NCBI GenBank assembly: GCA_964620325.1 | Contig: CAZUIM010000009.1 | Location: 17,809 to 81,808 of the forward strand | Source: CAZMYM01 sp964620325 | GTDB lineage: Bacteria > Bipolaricaulota > Bipolaricaulia > UBA7950 > UBA9294 | Length of the DNA: 64,000 nucleotides | Direction: 5' to 3' | Part shown: one piece after another, positions 26,626-34,869 of the stretch | How the letters are laid out: every line of letters starts with the position of its first letter | How positions within the stretch are numbered: the stretch's first letter is position 1 | Position numbers and translations under genes: made by a program | Notes under the pieces: generated by a model | What the model was told of the DNA's origin: nothing | The model's database searches: none | The model's input: only the letters and a program-made list of their open reading frames with translations

Positions 26626-26719
26626 CGTGTCGAATCACCTTACAGACTGGGTTTTGCTCCTAGGCAATGCTTCCTATAGCATACTCGCTAGACTCGGCAT
26701 CAACCAGGAAGGACGATTC

Positions 26720-27475
26720 ATGAAAGCCTTTGCCGTACTCGCACCGTCGACCTCCAAGCGTCTGATCGCCAAGGGCGTGGTTGCGCATTCGATCGTTCAA
26801 ACCGCGATCGAGGGCGGGACCGTCGTCGTCACGCTCGGAACGACGAACGCGTTCGTCGCCGCCGAGCTCTCCGGTGACTCGATCGACCACGGCGCATTCG
26901 CCGCCGGAGTCGTCGACGATCGGTGGAACCTCAATGCCCGCATCGGCGAAGAGCGGGATTTTGTCTTCCGAAACGGCGCGCGGATTTCGATCGAGCTCGG
27001 CGAGCTGCTCGACTCGCTCGGAGAGGGCGATGTCATCATCAAGGGAGGAAACGCGCTCGATCCGTTCGGCACCGTCGGCGTTCTGATGGCGGCGCCGGAC
27101 GCAGGCACAATCGGCCGATACGTACCGACCGCACTCGCTCGCGGCGTCGACCTCGTCGTCCCGATCAGTGTCGGCAAGTCGGTACATACACCGATCCCAA
27201 CAATCGCAGGAAAACTTGGAAGCCGGCGTTTGGCGTTCGGCGACGGCCTCCCGTGCGGGATGTTTCCGCTCACCGGGGACGTCGTGACGGAGATCGAGGC
27301 CCTCGAGATCCTCTTCTCGGTTCGCGCCGATCACGTCGCCTCCGGAGGCATCGGTGTCGGCGCAGGGAGCGTCTCGCTCGTTCTCGAAGGAGAAGCGGAC
27401 GACGTGCGCGCCGCCTACGATCTTCTCCAACGACTGAAAGGAGCTCCCGAGCCGCTCGTCGAAGGTCGCCGATGA
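26720..27475 (+). CDS. Conserved-looking hypothetical protein, 251 aa
   Basis: I cannot name a family. AGGAAGGA precedes ATG 26720. The protein is a soluble alpha/beta fold with glycine motifs: IEGGTVVVTLGTTNAFVAAEL, a stretch GEGDVIIKGGNALDPFGT, VGVLMAAPDAGTIGRYVPTA and a tail SGGIGVGAGSVSLVLEG. The glycine turns look like a phosphate- or nucleotide-binding fold. Its stop overlaps the start of the YigZ-family gene (ATGA), at the head of an operon with ruvA and ruvX. Confidence 0.7.
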   Translation: MKAFAVLAPSTSKRLIAKGVVAHSIVQTAIEGGTVVVTLGTTNAFVAAELSGDSIDHGAFAAGVVDDRWNLNARIGEERDFVFRNGARISIELGELLDSLGEGDVIIKGGNALDPFGTVGVLMAAPDAGTIGRYVPTALARGVDLVVPISVGKSVHTPIPTIAGKLGSRRLAFGDGLPCGMFPLTGDVVTEIEALEILFSVRADHVASGGIGVGAGSVSLVLEGEADDVRAAYDLLQRLKGAPEPLVEGRR

Positions 27476-28083
27476 TCGATCGCTATCGAACGATCGCCGA
27501 ACCGACGTCGGCGCGGATCACTCGAAAGAAGTCACGCTTCTTCGCGTCCGTATTCCCTGTCACCACGGCCGACGAGATCGAGGAGGAGCTGGCGCGCCTT
27601 CGCAGGTCGCATCACGATGCAGCTCACGTCTGCTACGCATACCGTCTCCGCGGAGAGAACGAGCCCGTCTCCGTGTTCGAAGACGCTGGAGAGCCCGCCC
27701 GTTCGGCCGGCCTTCCGATCTGCCAGCAGCTGGAGAAGGACGACTTGTTGGACGTCCTCGCGGTCGTCGTCCGCCACTTCGGCGGCGTCAAGCTCGGCAT
27801 CGGCGGATTGATCCGCGCGTACTCAGACGCCGTGCGCGCAGCACTCGACCGAGGATCGATCGTCAAGCGAACGCTCGAAACCGAGATTGAGGTCGCCTTC
27901 TCTCCCGATCTGACGTCGGCGGTCATGGGGACGATCCACCGCCAGGGCGCCCGTGTCGTTCGGATCGAGTACGATGCGGAAGCACGCGCGGTCGTTGCAC
28001 TACCGCCAAGCCGCGTCGACACGTTCCGCGAGACGATGCGCGATGCGACCGGGGCCCGTGCGAGGATGGAGGTCAGACCTTGA
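27472..28083 (+). CDS. YigZ/IMPACT family protein
   Basis: The 203-residue UPF0029 protein has the N-terminal family block KKSRFFASVFPVTTADEIEE, HDAAHVCYAYRLR, FEDAGEPARSAGLPICQQLE and VVVRHFGGVKLGIGGLIRAYSD, followed by the small C-terminal alpha/beta domain. The biochemical role is not firmly known; eukaryotic IMPACT regulates translation through Gcn2. It overlaps both neighbours by four bases. Confidence 0.9.
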   Translation: MIDRYRTIAEPTSARITRKKSRFFASVFPVTTADEIEEELARLRRSHHDAAHVCYAYRLRGENEPVSVFEDAGEPARSAGLPICQQLEKDDLLDVLAVVVRHFGGVKLGIGGLIRAYSDAVRAALDRGSIVKRTLETEIEVAFSPDLTSAVMGTIHRQGARVVRIEYDAEARAVVALPPSRVDTFRETMRDATGARARMEVRP

Positions 28084-28664
28084 TCGATTCGATCAGCGGT
28101 GAGATCGTTCGAGCGGGAGGCGATCACGTCGTCATCGAGACCGGCGGAATCGCCTATCGCATCTTCTGCCCGTCGTGGGACGTCGCGGCCTGTCCGGTCG
28201 GACATCCGGCCGTCCTGTTCGTACATCTCATCGTTCGAGACGACACGATGGAGTTGTACGGCTTCGCGTCCCCGGACGAACGCGAGATCTTCACCCATCT
28301 CCTCTCCGTCGGACAGGTTGGGCCTCGGCTTGCCCTTCAGATCCTGTCGTCCCTTCCGACCGACGCCCTCGTGGAGGCGATCGGAGCGAACGACGTCGGC
28401 AGACTGACGACGATCAAGGGGGTCGGACGGAAGACGGCGGAGCGAATCTTGATCGACCTTCGAGACAAGATCGGCGTGGCCGGAGACGGTCGTAGCTTCC
28501 TCCTCACGCCCGATGAGGAGACGGCGCTGCGCGCGTTGACGTCCAAGGCACTCGGCTTCTCTGCGCGGGAGGCCCGCCAGGCGATCGAACGGCTGCGCGG
28601 TGAAAGCCTCGACGCCGAAGGCCTCGTCCGCCGCGCGCTCGCCCAGATAGGAAGCGACCGGTGA
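28080..28664 (+). CDS. ruvA: Holliday junction branch migration protein RuvA
   Basis: RuvA tetramers bind four-way junctions and load the RuvB motor. The 194-residue protein has the OB domain (MIDSISGEIVRAGGDHVVIETGGIAYRIF-like start), two helix-hairpin-helix segments (LSVGQVGPRLALQIL and TIKGVGRKTAERILIDLRDK) and a C-terminal helical domain (ALGFSAREARQAIERL). The TTG start at 28080 overlaps the previous stop. No ruvB or ruvC is in the window; ruvX follows instead. Confidence 0.93.
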   Translation: MIDSISGEIVRAGGDHVVIETGGIAYRIFCPSWDVAACPVGHPAVLFVHLIVRDDTMELYGFASPDEREIFTHLLSVGQVGPRLALQILSSLPTDALVEAIGANDVGRLTTIKGVGRKTAERILIDLRDKIGVAGDGRSFLLTPDEETALRALTSKALGFSAREARQAIERLRGESLDAEGLVRRALAQIGSDR

Positions 28665-29104
28665 GAATCCTCGGAGTCGATTACGGGAGGGCGCGGCTCG
28701 GTCTCGCAATCAGCGACGAGGACGCCACGCTAGCGAGTCCTCTTCCACAGCAGCGCCGAACGCACTCACTCGATCACGACGTGAGACAACTCGCCCGGTG
28801 GGCGAGGGAACACCGGATCAGACGCATCGTCATCGGCCTGCCGCTGAACATGAACGGGTCCCGCGGAGAGATGGCCGAGGAGGTGATCTCCTTCGCCGAG
28901 CGCGTCCGGCGAGCGACCGATCTTCCGGTCGAGCTGACCGACGAACGACTGACCTCCGTAGAAGCGGAGCGGGTCTTGGTCGAGGCGAACTTGTCGAGAA
29001 AGAGGCGCAAGGGTCTCCGTGACAGCCTCGCGGCCGTCCTGATCCTGCAGGAATACCTCAATCGAGAATGCACCGGAGCTTCCGGTGATCAGAAACCTGT
29101 GTGA
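28661..29104 (+). CDS. ruvX: Putative pre-16S rRNA nuclease / Holliday-junction resolvase-like protein
   Basis: The 147-residue YqgF-family RNase H-fold protein has the start MRILGVDYGRARLGLAISD with the catalytic Asp, IVIGLPLNMNGSRGEMAEEV, ELTDERLTSVEAERVL and the last acidic site in KGLRDSLAAVLILQEYL. E. coli YqgF matures the 5' end of 16S rRNA. GTG 28661 overlaps the ruvA stop. Confidence 0.93.
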   Translation: MRILGVDYGRARLGLAISDEDATLASPLPQQRRTHSLDHDVRQLARWAREHRIRRIVIGLPLNMNGSRGEMAEEVISFAERVRRATDLPVELTDERLTSVEAERVLVEANLSRKRRKGLRDSLAAVLILQEYLNRECTGASGDQKPV

Positions 29105-29113
29105 CGTGTGCCG

Positions 29114-29281
29114 CTATTTCTTCTCCTCGCGCGTGAGGTACTCGAGGATCGCCTCGACCACGAGGTAGTTCACCGAACGATCCTTCGCCTCCGCCAGCTT
29201 GATCAGACGCTCGACAGGGCGCTGCTCGAGTTTGCTCTTCGGAACGTAGATCGAGATCTTGTCGAGAAGCTGCTTGGGCAT
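29114..29281 (-). CDS. Small ribbon-helix-helix-like protein, 55 aa
   Basis: The frame is short, but it has a strong GAGGAGGGG ribosome site, an almost consensus promoter (29316-29344) and good codon bias. The product begins with a strand pattern (KISIYVPKSKLEQ) followed by two helices (VERLIKLAEAKDRSVNYLV and EAILEYLTREEKK). This is the order of CopG/MetJ-type DNA-binding proteins and antitoxins. No toxin gene is adjacent. DNA binding is inference from the pattern. Confidence 0.65.
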   Translation of the reverse strand: MPKQLLDKISIYVPKSKLEQRPVERLIKLAEAKDRSVNYLVVEAILEYLTREEKK

Positions 29282-29315
29282 AGAATCCCCCCTCCTCGTA
29301 GCGGTTCAAGAATGT

Positions 29316-29344
29316 ATTGTAGCAGGCTTTGTTAGAGAGTGCAA
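29316..29344 (-). promoter_or_regulatory. Promoter of the ribbon-helix-helix gene
   Basis: On the minus strand TTGCAC (29339-29344) and TACAAT (29316-29321) are separated by 17 bases; the start codon lies 34 bases past the -10. Confidence 0.65.
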
Positions 29345-29362
29345 GTGGTTGCTAAGACGTAA

Positions 29363-30464
29363 CTATGATGGTGTGTTTTCGCCCTCCGTGTAGGAGAGGT
29401 ACGCCTCGATGAAAGCACCGAGATCGCCGTCGAGCACGGCGTCGACGTTCCCCGTCTCCTCCCTCGTCCGGTGATCCTTCACCATGCGATACGGATGGAG
29501 AACGTACGATCGAATCTGGCTTCCCCATTCGTTCTCCTTCAGCTCCCCCTGGATCTCATCGAGCCTCTCCGCCTGTTGCCGGCGGAGGATCTCACCGAGG
29601 CGGGAACGGAGAATGCGCATCGCCGTCTCTTTGTTCTGGTGTTGGCTTCGCTCATTCTGGCAGGAGACGGCAATCCCCGTCGGAAGGTGCGTGATCCGCA
29701 CGGCGGAATCGGTCACATTCACGTGCTGCCCTCCGGCTCCGGAGGCCCGGTACGTGTCGACTCGGAGGTCTTTCGGATCGATCGAAAGCTCCGCCTCTTC
29801 GGTCACCGGAACGACCGTCACCGCGGCGAACGATGTGTGCCGGCGGTGAGCCGAGTCAAACGGAGAGAGGCGGACCAGCCGGTGAACGCCCCGTTCTCCT
29901 TTCAAGTTGCCGAACGCATACCTGCCAGAGATCTCGAGCGTCGCACTCCGGATCCCGGCCCCCTCGCCCTCGCTCGCTTCGAGGAGGGTCGCCCGGAATC
30001 TCATCCTCTCGGCGAATCGCCCATACATCCGCAAGAGCATCTCGGCCCAGTCTTGCGAGTCGGTTCCGCCGGCGCCGGCGTTGATCGACAGGTAGCAGTC
30101 CTCGACGTCGTACTCCCCGGAGAAGGTCAGTTCGATTCGAAACCGATGAAGGGCCCGCTCGAGATCCCCGGCTCGTCTCTCGATCGCGGCCAGTTCTTCT
30201 TCATCGTTCGCCTCGACGGCCATCTCGCGGAGAAGTTCGATCTCTTCGAGCTCGGACGAGACCTCGCAGTAGCGAGTCAAGAGAGACCGCGTCTGCTCCA
30301 GTTCCCTAGACGCAGATTCGGCGCGCTGGCGATCCTCCCAGAAGCCGGGTGCCGCCATGACCTGTTCGAGTTCGCCGATCCGTACCTTCAACTCGGCCGG
30401 GTCAAAGGTGATCACCAATCCTGCCGAGAATCTCACGCATTCGGGAAAGATCTTCTTCGATCAT
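29363..30464 (-). CDS. prfB: Peptide chain release factor 2, expressed through a programmed +1 frameshift
   Basis: RF2 terminates translation at UGA and UAA. A 20-codon zero frame starts at ATG 30464 (AGGGG upstream) and ends at CTT TGA C (30401-30407). The main frame resumes at GAC after skipping T30404, giving 366 residues, matching the 365 of E. coli RF2. The main part has the family motifs VEDCYLSINAGAGGTDSQDW, the catalytic RASGAGGQHVNVTDSAVRI (GGQ) and NERSQHQNKETAM. GGTGATC, complementary to the 16S 3' tail, lies just before the slip site and should stimulate it. The result is autoregulation by RF2 level. Calling an ATG inside the main frame would miss the N-terminus. Confidence 0.93.
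30401..30407 (-). promoter_or_regulatory. prfB: prfB programmed +1 frameshift site (CTTTGAC)
   Basis: Read on the minus strand, the zero frame is ...GGT GAT CAC CTT TGA C. Slippage of the CTT-reading tRNA by one base gives CAC CTT (T) GAC CCG, joining the 20-codon leader to the RF2 body. GGTGATC upstream serves as an internal anti-Shine-Dalgarno partner. Confidence 0.9.
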
Positions 30465-30551
30465 CGGAACCCCTATCGCGTCGAATCGGACGCCCCTTTC
30501 AGTGTACCGAGGGACCGCCACGAGTTCACCAACACGTCGTCCGGAATGGAG

Positions 30552-30579
30552 TTGACAGAGCCGCTCGAGGGGCTATTGC
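30552..30579 (+). promoter_or_regulatory. Possible promoter of the small membrane protein gene
   Basis: A consensus TTGACA (30552-30557) is followed after 16 bases by TATTGC (30574-30579), a moderate -10. It lies between prfB and the small plus-strand ORF at 30618. Confidence 0.4.
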
Positions 30580-30617
30580 CAGAGATCCACAGATTCGACA
30601 TCGAAAGAAGATGCCCG

Positions 30618-30812
30618 ATGGAAGGCTATTTCGCAATCCTCGCCGCAGTCCCCGGGTTCTTCCTCAATTCGCTGTTCGTGATCCTCTTCTCGCGGGTCGT
30701 CCGCCCGACCTTCGGGATCGAGCACCCGACCTCGATGCCGATGATGATCGCCCTCTTCTCTTCGAGTCTCTCCGGAGCGCGGATCCTTCACGGCACGGCC
30801 GGTCCGTCGTAG
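30618..30812 (+). CDS. Small membrane protein, 64 aa (tentative)
   Basis: The frame begins MEGYFAILAAVPGFFLNSLF and contains two hydrophobic stretches (FAILAAVPGFFLNSLFVILF, and MPMMIALFSSSLSGA) separated by a loop RVVRPTFGIEHPTS. Codon choice (ATC, CTC, TTC, GTC, GCC) matches real genes here. A consensus -35 lies upstream, but the ribosome site is weak (AAAGAAG). The last 25 bases overlap the end of the convergent gene at 30788. No family is recognised. Confidence 0.45.
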   Translation: MEGYFAILAAVPGFFLNSLFVILFSRVVRPTFGIEHPTSMPMMIALFSSSLSGARILHGTAGPS

Positions 30813-31774
30813 TCGAGGTTGTCGATCGTCAGTCGAATCTGATCGTAGCTCCTTCCGCCGGAGCCGTCGTAGAGTGTGAGACTGATCGTCACCGACTCCC
30901 CGTGAGGTCGATCGGTCATCGGAGCGCGATAGGTCGGAGACAGCGTGTCCGCCCCTTCGAGCGTCCCCTTGCTCGCAGCCCAGACGTAACAACCCGAAGC
31001 GCAGGCCGGATTGCTGATCGTTCCTCGAAGTGCGAACGAGGATCCTTCGTCGATTTGCGACGGGTATTGGCGAACGATGCGGGGTTTCGGGCGGTCGGCC
31101 GGACGTCCCGGACCCGGATCGAACGGCGACGCGGTCCAGATGAACGCGCAGTCTCCTTCGATGCAGGGACAGGGACCGATAACCGAGCCGCACGAGTCGA
31201 CCGGCGGAACCTCGGTGATGCACGGGCTCGCACACGGAACCTCCGGCTGCGGGCACGTTTCATCGATCCCTCGGGCGCACGGGTCGACCGGGGGACAGAC
31301 GGGCCGCGGCGGGCAAGGATCAGGAGGGCAGGCGAGCGGATTGCGCACCGTCAGCACGAAAGCATCGCTCGCGGTCCGGCCCCGCCCGTCGGTCACCGTC
31401 AGCCGGAGGAGCACGCAGTCTTCGCAGCCGCAGACCGACGGAGCGGTGTACACGGGATCCTTTGCGTACGGGTCGCTGAAAACACCGAGCCCGCCCTGCG
31501 CCGTCCAGTGGTAGCTGACGGCGCCACCGGCCGCACCCGAGACACGTCCGGCAAGCTGAACCGTCTCCCGCTCCTCGACCGTCGTGTCCACTCCGGCATC
31601 GACCGTGAAGGCACCTCCGGTCTCGGACGACGAAGCGCTGAGTGTGGGAGTCGAAGCCTGCGAAGACGAATCGGCCGCCGCTTGCTCCGAACCTCCGCCG
31701 GCAAAGAGAAGGAGCCCGAGGACGAGCGCCAATCCAACCCCGAGCAGGACGAGAAACGTGGAGTTCTGATTCAT
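30788..31774 (-). CDS. Membrane-anchored Ig-like/PKD-like protein with Cys- and Pro-rich linker, 328 aa
   Basis: ATG 31774 has GGGAGG upstream. An N-terminal anchor (FLVLLGVGLALVLGLLLFAG) is followed by a low-complexity Ser/Ala stretch and a first Ig/PKD-like domain (VDTTVEERETVQLAGRV ... LRLTVTDGRGRTASDAFVL). Next is a striking linker with some 16 cysteines in Cys-Pro patterns (PPDPCPPRPVCPPVDPC). A second Ig-like domain ends LTIDNLDYDGPAVP. The protein probably sits on the outer face of the membrane. The Cys-rich part may be a disulfide-stiffened spacer or bind metal. No enzyme motif is visible. Confidence 0.75.
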   Translation of the reverse strand: MNQNSTFLVLLGVGLALVLGLLLFAGGGSEQAAADSSSQASTPTLSASSSETGGAFTVDAGVDTTVEERETVQLAGRVSGAAGGAVSYHWTAQGGLGVFSDPYAKDPVYTAPSVCGCEDCVLLRLTVTDGRGRTASDAFVLTVRNPLACPPDPCPPRPVCPPVDPCARGIDETCPQPEVPCASPCITEVPPVDSCGSVIGPCPCIEGDCAFIWTASPFDPGPGRPADRPKPRIVRQYPSQIDEGSSFALRGTISNPACASGCYVWAASKGTLEGADTLSPTYRAPMTDRPHGESVTISLTLYDGSGGRSYDQIRLTIDNLDYDGPAVP

Positions 31775-32068
31775 ACCAAGCACCTCCCGTCCGCCGGGCG
31801 AGACGGACACTTCGCCGAAGCGGACCGCTCATCATCCAGATTCCTGCGATCACAGCCTAGCCGGCGGCGCCCGCGCGATTCAAGCCGCACGTCTCTGCGA
31901 GGGCCGCCATTTGCACGGCGGTTCGGGGACTCTTGCGCCGGTGATGCGTTGTCTCGCCGCGTGAAAGAAAGGACGCCGCACGCTCGTCTGTGACGGAGGA
32001 CGGCGGCGACCGGACGCCGTCCGATCCGGGGCTCCAGTCGATCGAACACAAAACGACCGCAGGGACAA

Positions 32069-32548
32069 CTACGTATGCTTGTCAGCCACCGATGAAGCCG
32101 CGTAGGCGTGCGGCTTGATCCGCACGGACAGGCCGTTGGCGATGATCATCCCAACCACTTCATCGATCATCTCCTTCGTCCTTCCGTTCTCCCCGATGTC
32201 GACGTGGATCTCGAGGTTGAACTGGAGGCGAGACAGGGCGGCCAACCGCTCGATCAGATGCTGCGCCAGCTCAAATGAGAGCCACGCCTCACGCCAGATC
32301 TGTTGCCGGAGCGAATGCGGCTTCTTTTCCCCTCGCCGGGTCCAGTAGTACCGGCCTCCGCGCCCGACTCGATGCAACACGATGGCGCTCACAATCTCGA
32401 GTCGGTCGAGGGACGTCGAGGAGTCGGTTCCGATGAGCAGTTCGAACCGGTCCCGCGAACTTCCCGTCATCTCACCAACGATGCTCTCGACGACCTCGTC
32501 GAAGGTCATCCGCCCAAGATTCGGGTTGAAGAACGGTTGCGAGAGCAT
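32069..32548 (-). CDS. YkuK/DUF458 family protein (RNase H-like fold)
   Basis: The 159-residue protein matches the YkuK-type family: FFNPNLGRMTFDEVV, FELLIGTDSSTSL with the leading Asp, YYWTRRGEKKPHSLRQQIWRE, FNLEIHVDIGENGRTKEMIDEVVG and a C-terminal IKPHAYAASSVADKHT. Members are predicted RNase H-fold proteins without settled function. ATG 32548 follows TAGGAT. It lies 31 bases after the histidine kinase and may share its transcript. Confidence 0.85.
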   Translation of the reverse strand: MLSQPFFNPNLGRMTFDEVVESIVGEMTGSSRDRFELLIGTDSSTSLDRLEIVSAIVLHRVGRGGRYYWTRRGEKKPHSLRQQIWREAWLSFELAQHLIERLAALSRLQFNLEIHVDIGENGRTKEMIDEVVGMIIANGLSVRIKPHAYAASSVADKHT

Positions 32549-32579
32549 GCCCGATCCTAGCGGGTTAGGCCGCATCGAT

Positions 32580-33953
32580 TCAAGCCAGCGGCAACCAGAC
32601 GGAAAAGCGTGCGCCACCGGATGGATCGTTGTCGGCGCGGATCGTCCCCCCGTGTGCCTCGACCCACTGCTTGACGATCGCCAGACCAAGACCGGTCCCA
32701 CCCCCCCGATTCCGCGCCGGATCCCCACGGTAGAACCGTTCAAACAGGTGCGGCAGGTCGTCCTCGGAGATCCCGGGACCGGTATCGGCGACGACGAATT
32801 TCACCGCGTTCGGAGCCCGCTCGATCTCGATCCGAATCTCGCCGTCCGTCGGCGTCACCCGCAACGCGTTGCTCAGCAGGTTGGCGAGAACCTGGCGAAG
32901 CCGCTTCGGATCCACATTGACCAACGGGACGGACGGTGCGACGACGAACCGGAGCGTCGGCGCGTCGTCCGACGATGCGACGGCCGCCTCGGTCACTTGG
33001 CGGAACAGCCCCTCCAGGTCGACCGGCTCCTTTTCCAGTCGAAGCTCCCCCGCTTCGGCGAGCGCCAGCTCACGCAGGTCGTCGATCAGCCGTCCGAGGT
33101 GGAGCGTCTCCTCGTAGATCGGCGCGATCGTCTCCCCGCACGGCTCGTAGACCCCGTCGAGGAGCGCTTCGAGTGTCCCTTGGATGATCGTCACCGGCGT
33201 GCGCAGCTCGTGCGCGATGTCGGCGGTCATCATCTGGCGGAGCGACTCCGAGCGGCGCAGGTTTGCGACCATCTGGTCGAACGATTCGCCGAGTCGGCCG
33301 AACTCGTCCCGAGACCGAAGCCGGACCGACTCCGGGAGATCACCGTGGGCGATCCGCTCGGTCGCCCGCGAGAGCTTCTTCAGCGGCGACAGGATCTGGA
33401 GGATCAGAAAGACCGACAGGAGCATGGCGAGGGCGATCGCGATGCCCCCTCCGAGCATCGCCGACTGCTTTGCCGAGGTGAGGAATTCCGCTTCCCGCGG
33501 ATCGAGGTTGGCCCCCGCCTCTCCGACGATGAGCGTGCCGACGCGCTCGCCGTCGACGACGATGGGTATTCCCGTCTCCATCTCCTGTTCGGTCAACGAG
33601 CGATCGATCCCGCTCGGCTCGGTCGTGAGGAAGATGTCGCCTTCCTCGTTGGCGAGCCAGAACCGTCCTTCCACGGTCAACACCTGTCCCGTGTAGATCT
33701 GATCGCCGATGGTGATTTTCACCTCGCGGTGTAGGAGGTTGTAGACCCCTTTCCAAGTCCCGAATTCCTCGTAGTACCAGGCAAGCTGCGAGCTGAGCGA
33801 CAGTCCGAAGATCTCACGGTTTTTCTGCCGATACTCGTCGAACCGCCGTGTGATCGAGGTCGCCGTCAGCAGATAGACCAGCCCGACGGAGAGGAGAATG
33901 ATGACGGTGAAGGAGAGCGCGAGCTTCAGCGAGAGGGGAATCTGTCGCTTCAT
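32580..33953 (-). CDS. HAMP-domain sensor histidine kinase
   Basis: The 457-residue membrane kinase has TM1 (ALSFTVIILLSVGLVYLL), an extracytoplasmic sensor (about 30-165), TM2 (AMLGGGIAIALAMLLSVFLIL) and a HAMP linker. The phosphoacceptor domain has MTADIAHELRTPVTII, and the ATPase domain has N box NLLSNALRVTP, then VADTGPGISEDDLPHLFERF and GGGTGLGLAIVKQWV. It starts three bases after the response regulator, so the two form a BaeSR/PhoPR-like pair. The sensor ligand is unknown. Confidence 0.93.
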   Translation of the reverse strand: MKRQIPLSLKLALSFTVIILLSVGLVYLLTATSITRRFDEYRQKNREIFGLSLSSQLAWYYEEFGTWKGVYNLLHREVKITIGDQIYTGQVLTVEGRFWLANEEGDIFLTTEPSGIDRSLTEQEMETGIPIVVDGERVGTLIVGEAGANLDPREAEFLTSAKQSAMLGGGIAIALAMLLSVFLILQILSPLKKLSRATERIAHGDLPESVRLRSRDEFGRLGESFDQMVANLRRSESLRQMMTADIAHELRTPVTIIQGTLEALLDGVYEPCGETIAPIYEETLHLGRLIDDLRELALAEAGELRLEKEPVDLEGLFRQVTEAAVASSDDAPTLRFVVAPSVPLVNVDPKRLRQVLANLLSNALRVTPTDGEIRIEIERAPNAVKFVVADTGPGISEDDLPHLFERFYRGDPARNRGGGTGLGLAIVKQWVEAHGGTIRADNDPSGGARFSVWLPLA

Positions 33954-33956
33954 CGC

Positions 33957-34640
33957 CTAGGGTTCGCGAGCGAACCGGTAGCCGACGCCGTGAACGGTCA
34001 GGATGTAGCGCGGCGACTTCGGATCCTCCTCGATCTTCCGCCGAAGATTCTTGACGTGCGTATCGATCGTCCGCGCGAATGAATCGTAGGTGTAGCCCTG
34101 GACCTCGCGGAGGAGCTGGAGTCTCGTGAAGACCTGGCCGGGATGCCGAGCGAGGTAGGCGAGCAGATCGAATTCGGTCGGTGTGAGCTCGACGCCGCGA
34201 CCGCCGACGGTCAACTCGCGCGTCTTCAGGTCGATCTCGACGTCTCCGACGACGATTCGCTCGACCTCCCCGCGATCGCCCTCGTATCGCCGGAGGACGG
34301 CCCGAATCCGTGCGACGAGTTCACGCGGACTGAACGGCTTGACGACGTAGTCGTCCGCCCCGAGCTCGAGCCCGACGACGCGGTCGGCCTCCGCCGCCTT
34401 CGCCGTCAGCATGATGATCGGAACTGAGGACTTGCTCCGGATCGCCCGGGTCACCTCGATTCCGCTCTTCTTCGGAAGCATCAGGTCGAGGACGATCAGG
34501 TCGGGCCCCTTCTCGTCGAACGCTTGAAGGGCGGCGTCACCATCGAACGCCGTGTAGGTCTTGAACCCCTCCCGATCGAGGTAGGCCTTGACCGTTCGAA
34601 CGATCATCTCCTCGTCGTCGACAACCAGGATTCTCTTCAT
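33957..34640 (-). CDS. OmpR/PhoB-family response regulator
   Basis: The 227-residue two-domain regulator has a receiver with VVDDEEMIV, phosphoacceptor in LIVLDLMLPKKSGIE, Thr in IIMLTAK and Lys in DYVVKPFSPRE. A winged helix follows with LTPTEFDLLAYLARHPGQVF and the recognition segment YDSFARTIDTHVKNLRRKI. The start is ATG 34640. A consensus -10 TATAAT ends 9 bases upstream and there is no ribosome site, so the message is probably leaderless. The frame extends upstream to 34976, but that stretch is non-coding in character. Confidence 0.94.
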   Translation of the reverse strand: MKRILVVDDEEMIVRTVKAYLDREGFKTYTAFDGDAALQAFDEKGPDLIVLDLMLPKKSGIEVTRAIRSKSSVPIIMLTAKAAEADRVVGLELGADDYVVKPFSPRELVARIRAVLRRYEGDRGEVERIVVGDVEIDLKTRELTVGGRGVELTPTEFDLLAYLARHPGQVFTRLQLLREVQGYTYDSFARTIDTHVKNLRRKIEEDPKSPRYILTVHGVGYRFAREP

Positions 34641-34649
34641 CGCCCACCC

Positions 34650-34655
34650 ATTATA
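34650..34655 (-). promoter_or_regulatory. -10 element (TATAAT) of the two-component operon, near-leaderless
   Basis: A perfect TATAAT on the minus strand lies 9 bases before ATG 34640. No good -35 is seen at 16-18 bases, so activation by a protein is possible. Confidence 0.5.
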
Positions 34656-34869
34656 CCGAAGGGAAGGCAATTCAATAATCGTGTTACCCACCGTTCGATC
34701 GACTGATTCCACCATAGGATTCGCCACAAGTAAGTCTGCACGTCCGTGTGAACACGAATCGTTGGTTCGGTGTGGATCTTGTGTGCAGTCGGATTGTGCC
34801 TCCGAAGGGTTCCCACTACCATGGCACGAAACAGCGCGCGCCAGTACGTGAAGGAGGACCGACCGGCAG

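Noticed and set aside
30401..30464. prfB as a pseudogene or sequencing frameshift
   Set aside because: The break falls exactly at the known RF2 slip sequence CTT TGA C with an upstream stimulator, and the joined protein has the normal length.
29471..31993. Very long plus-strand open frame (840 codons) opposite prfB and the Cys-rich protein
   Set aside because: It is antisense to two well-supported genes, is rich in Arg/Pro/Asp in the way of high-GC shadows, and has no family motif or ribosome site.
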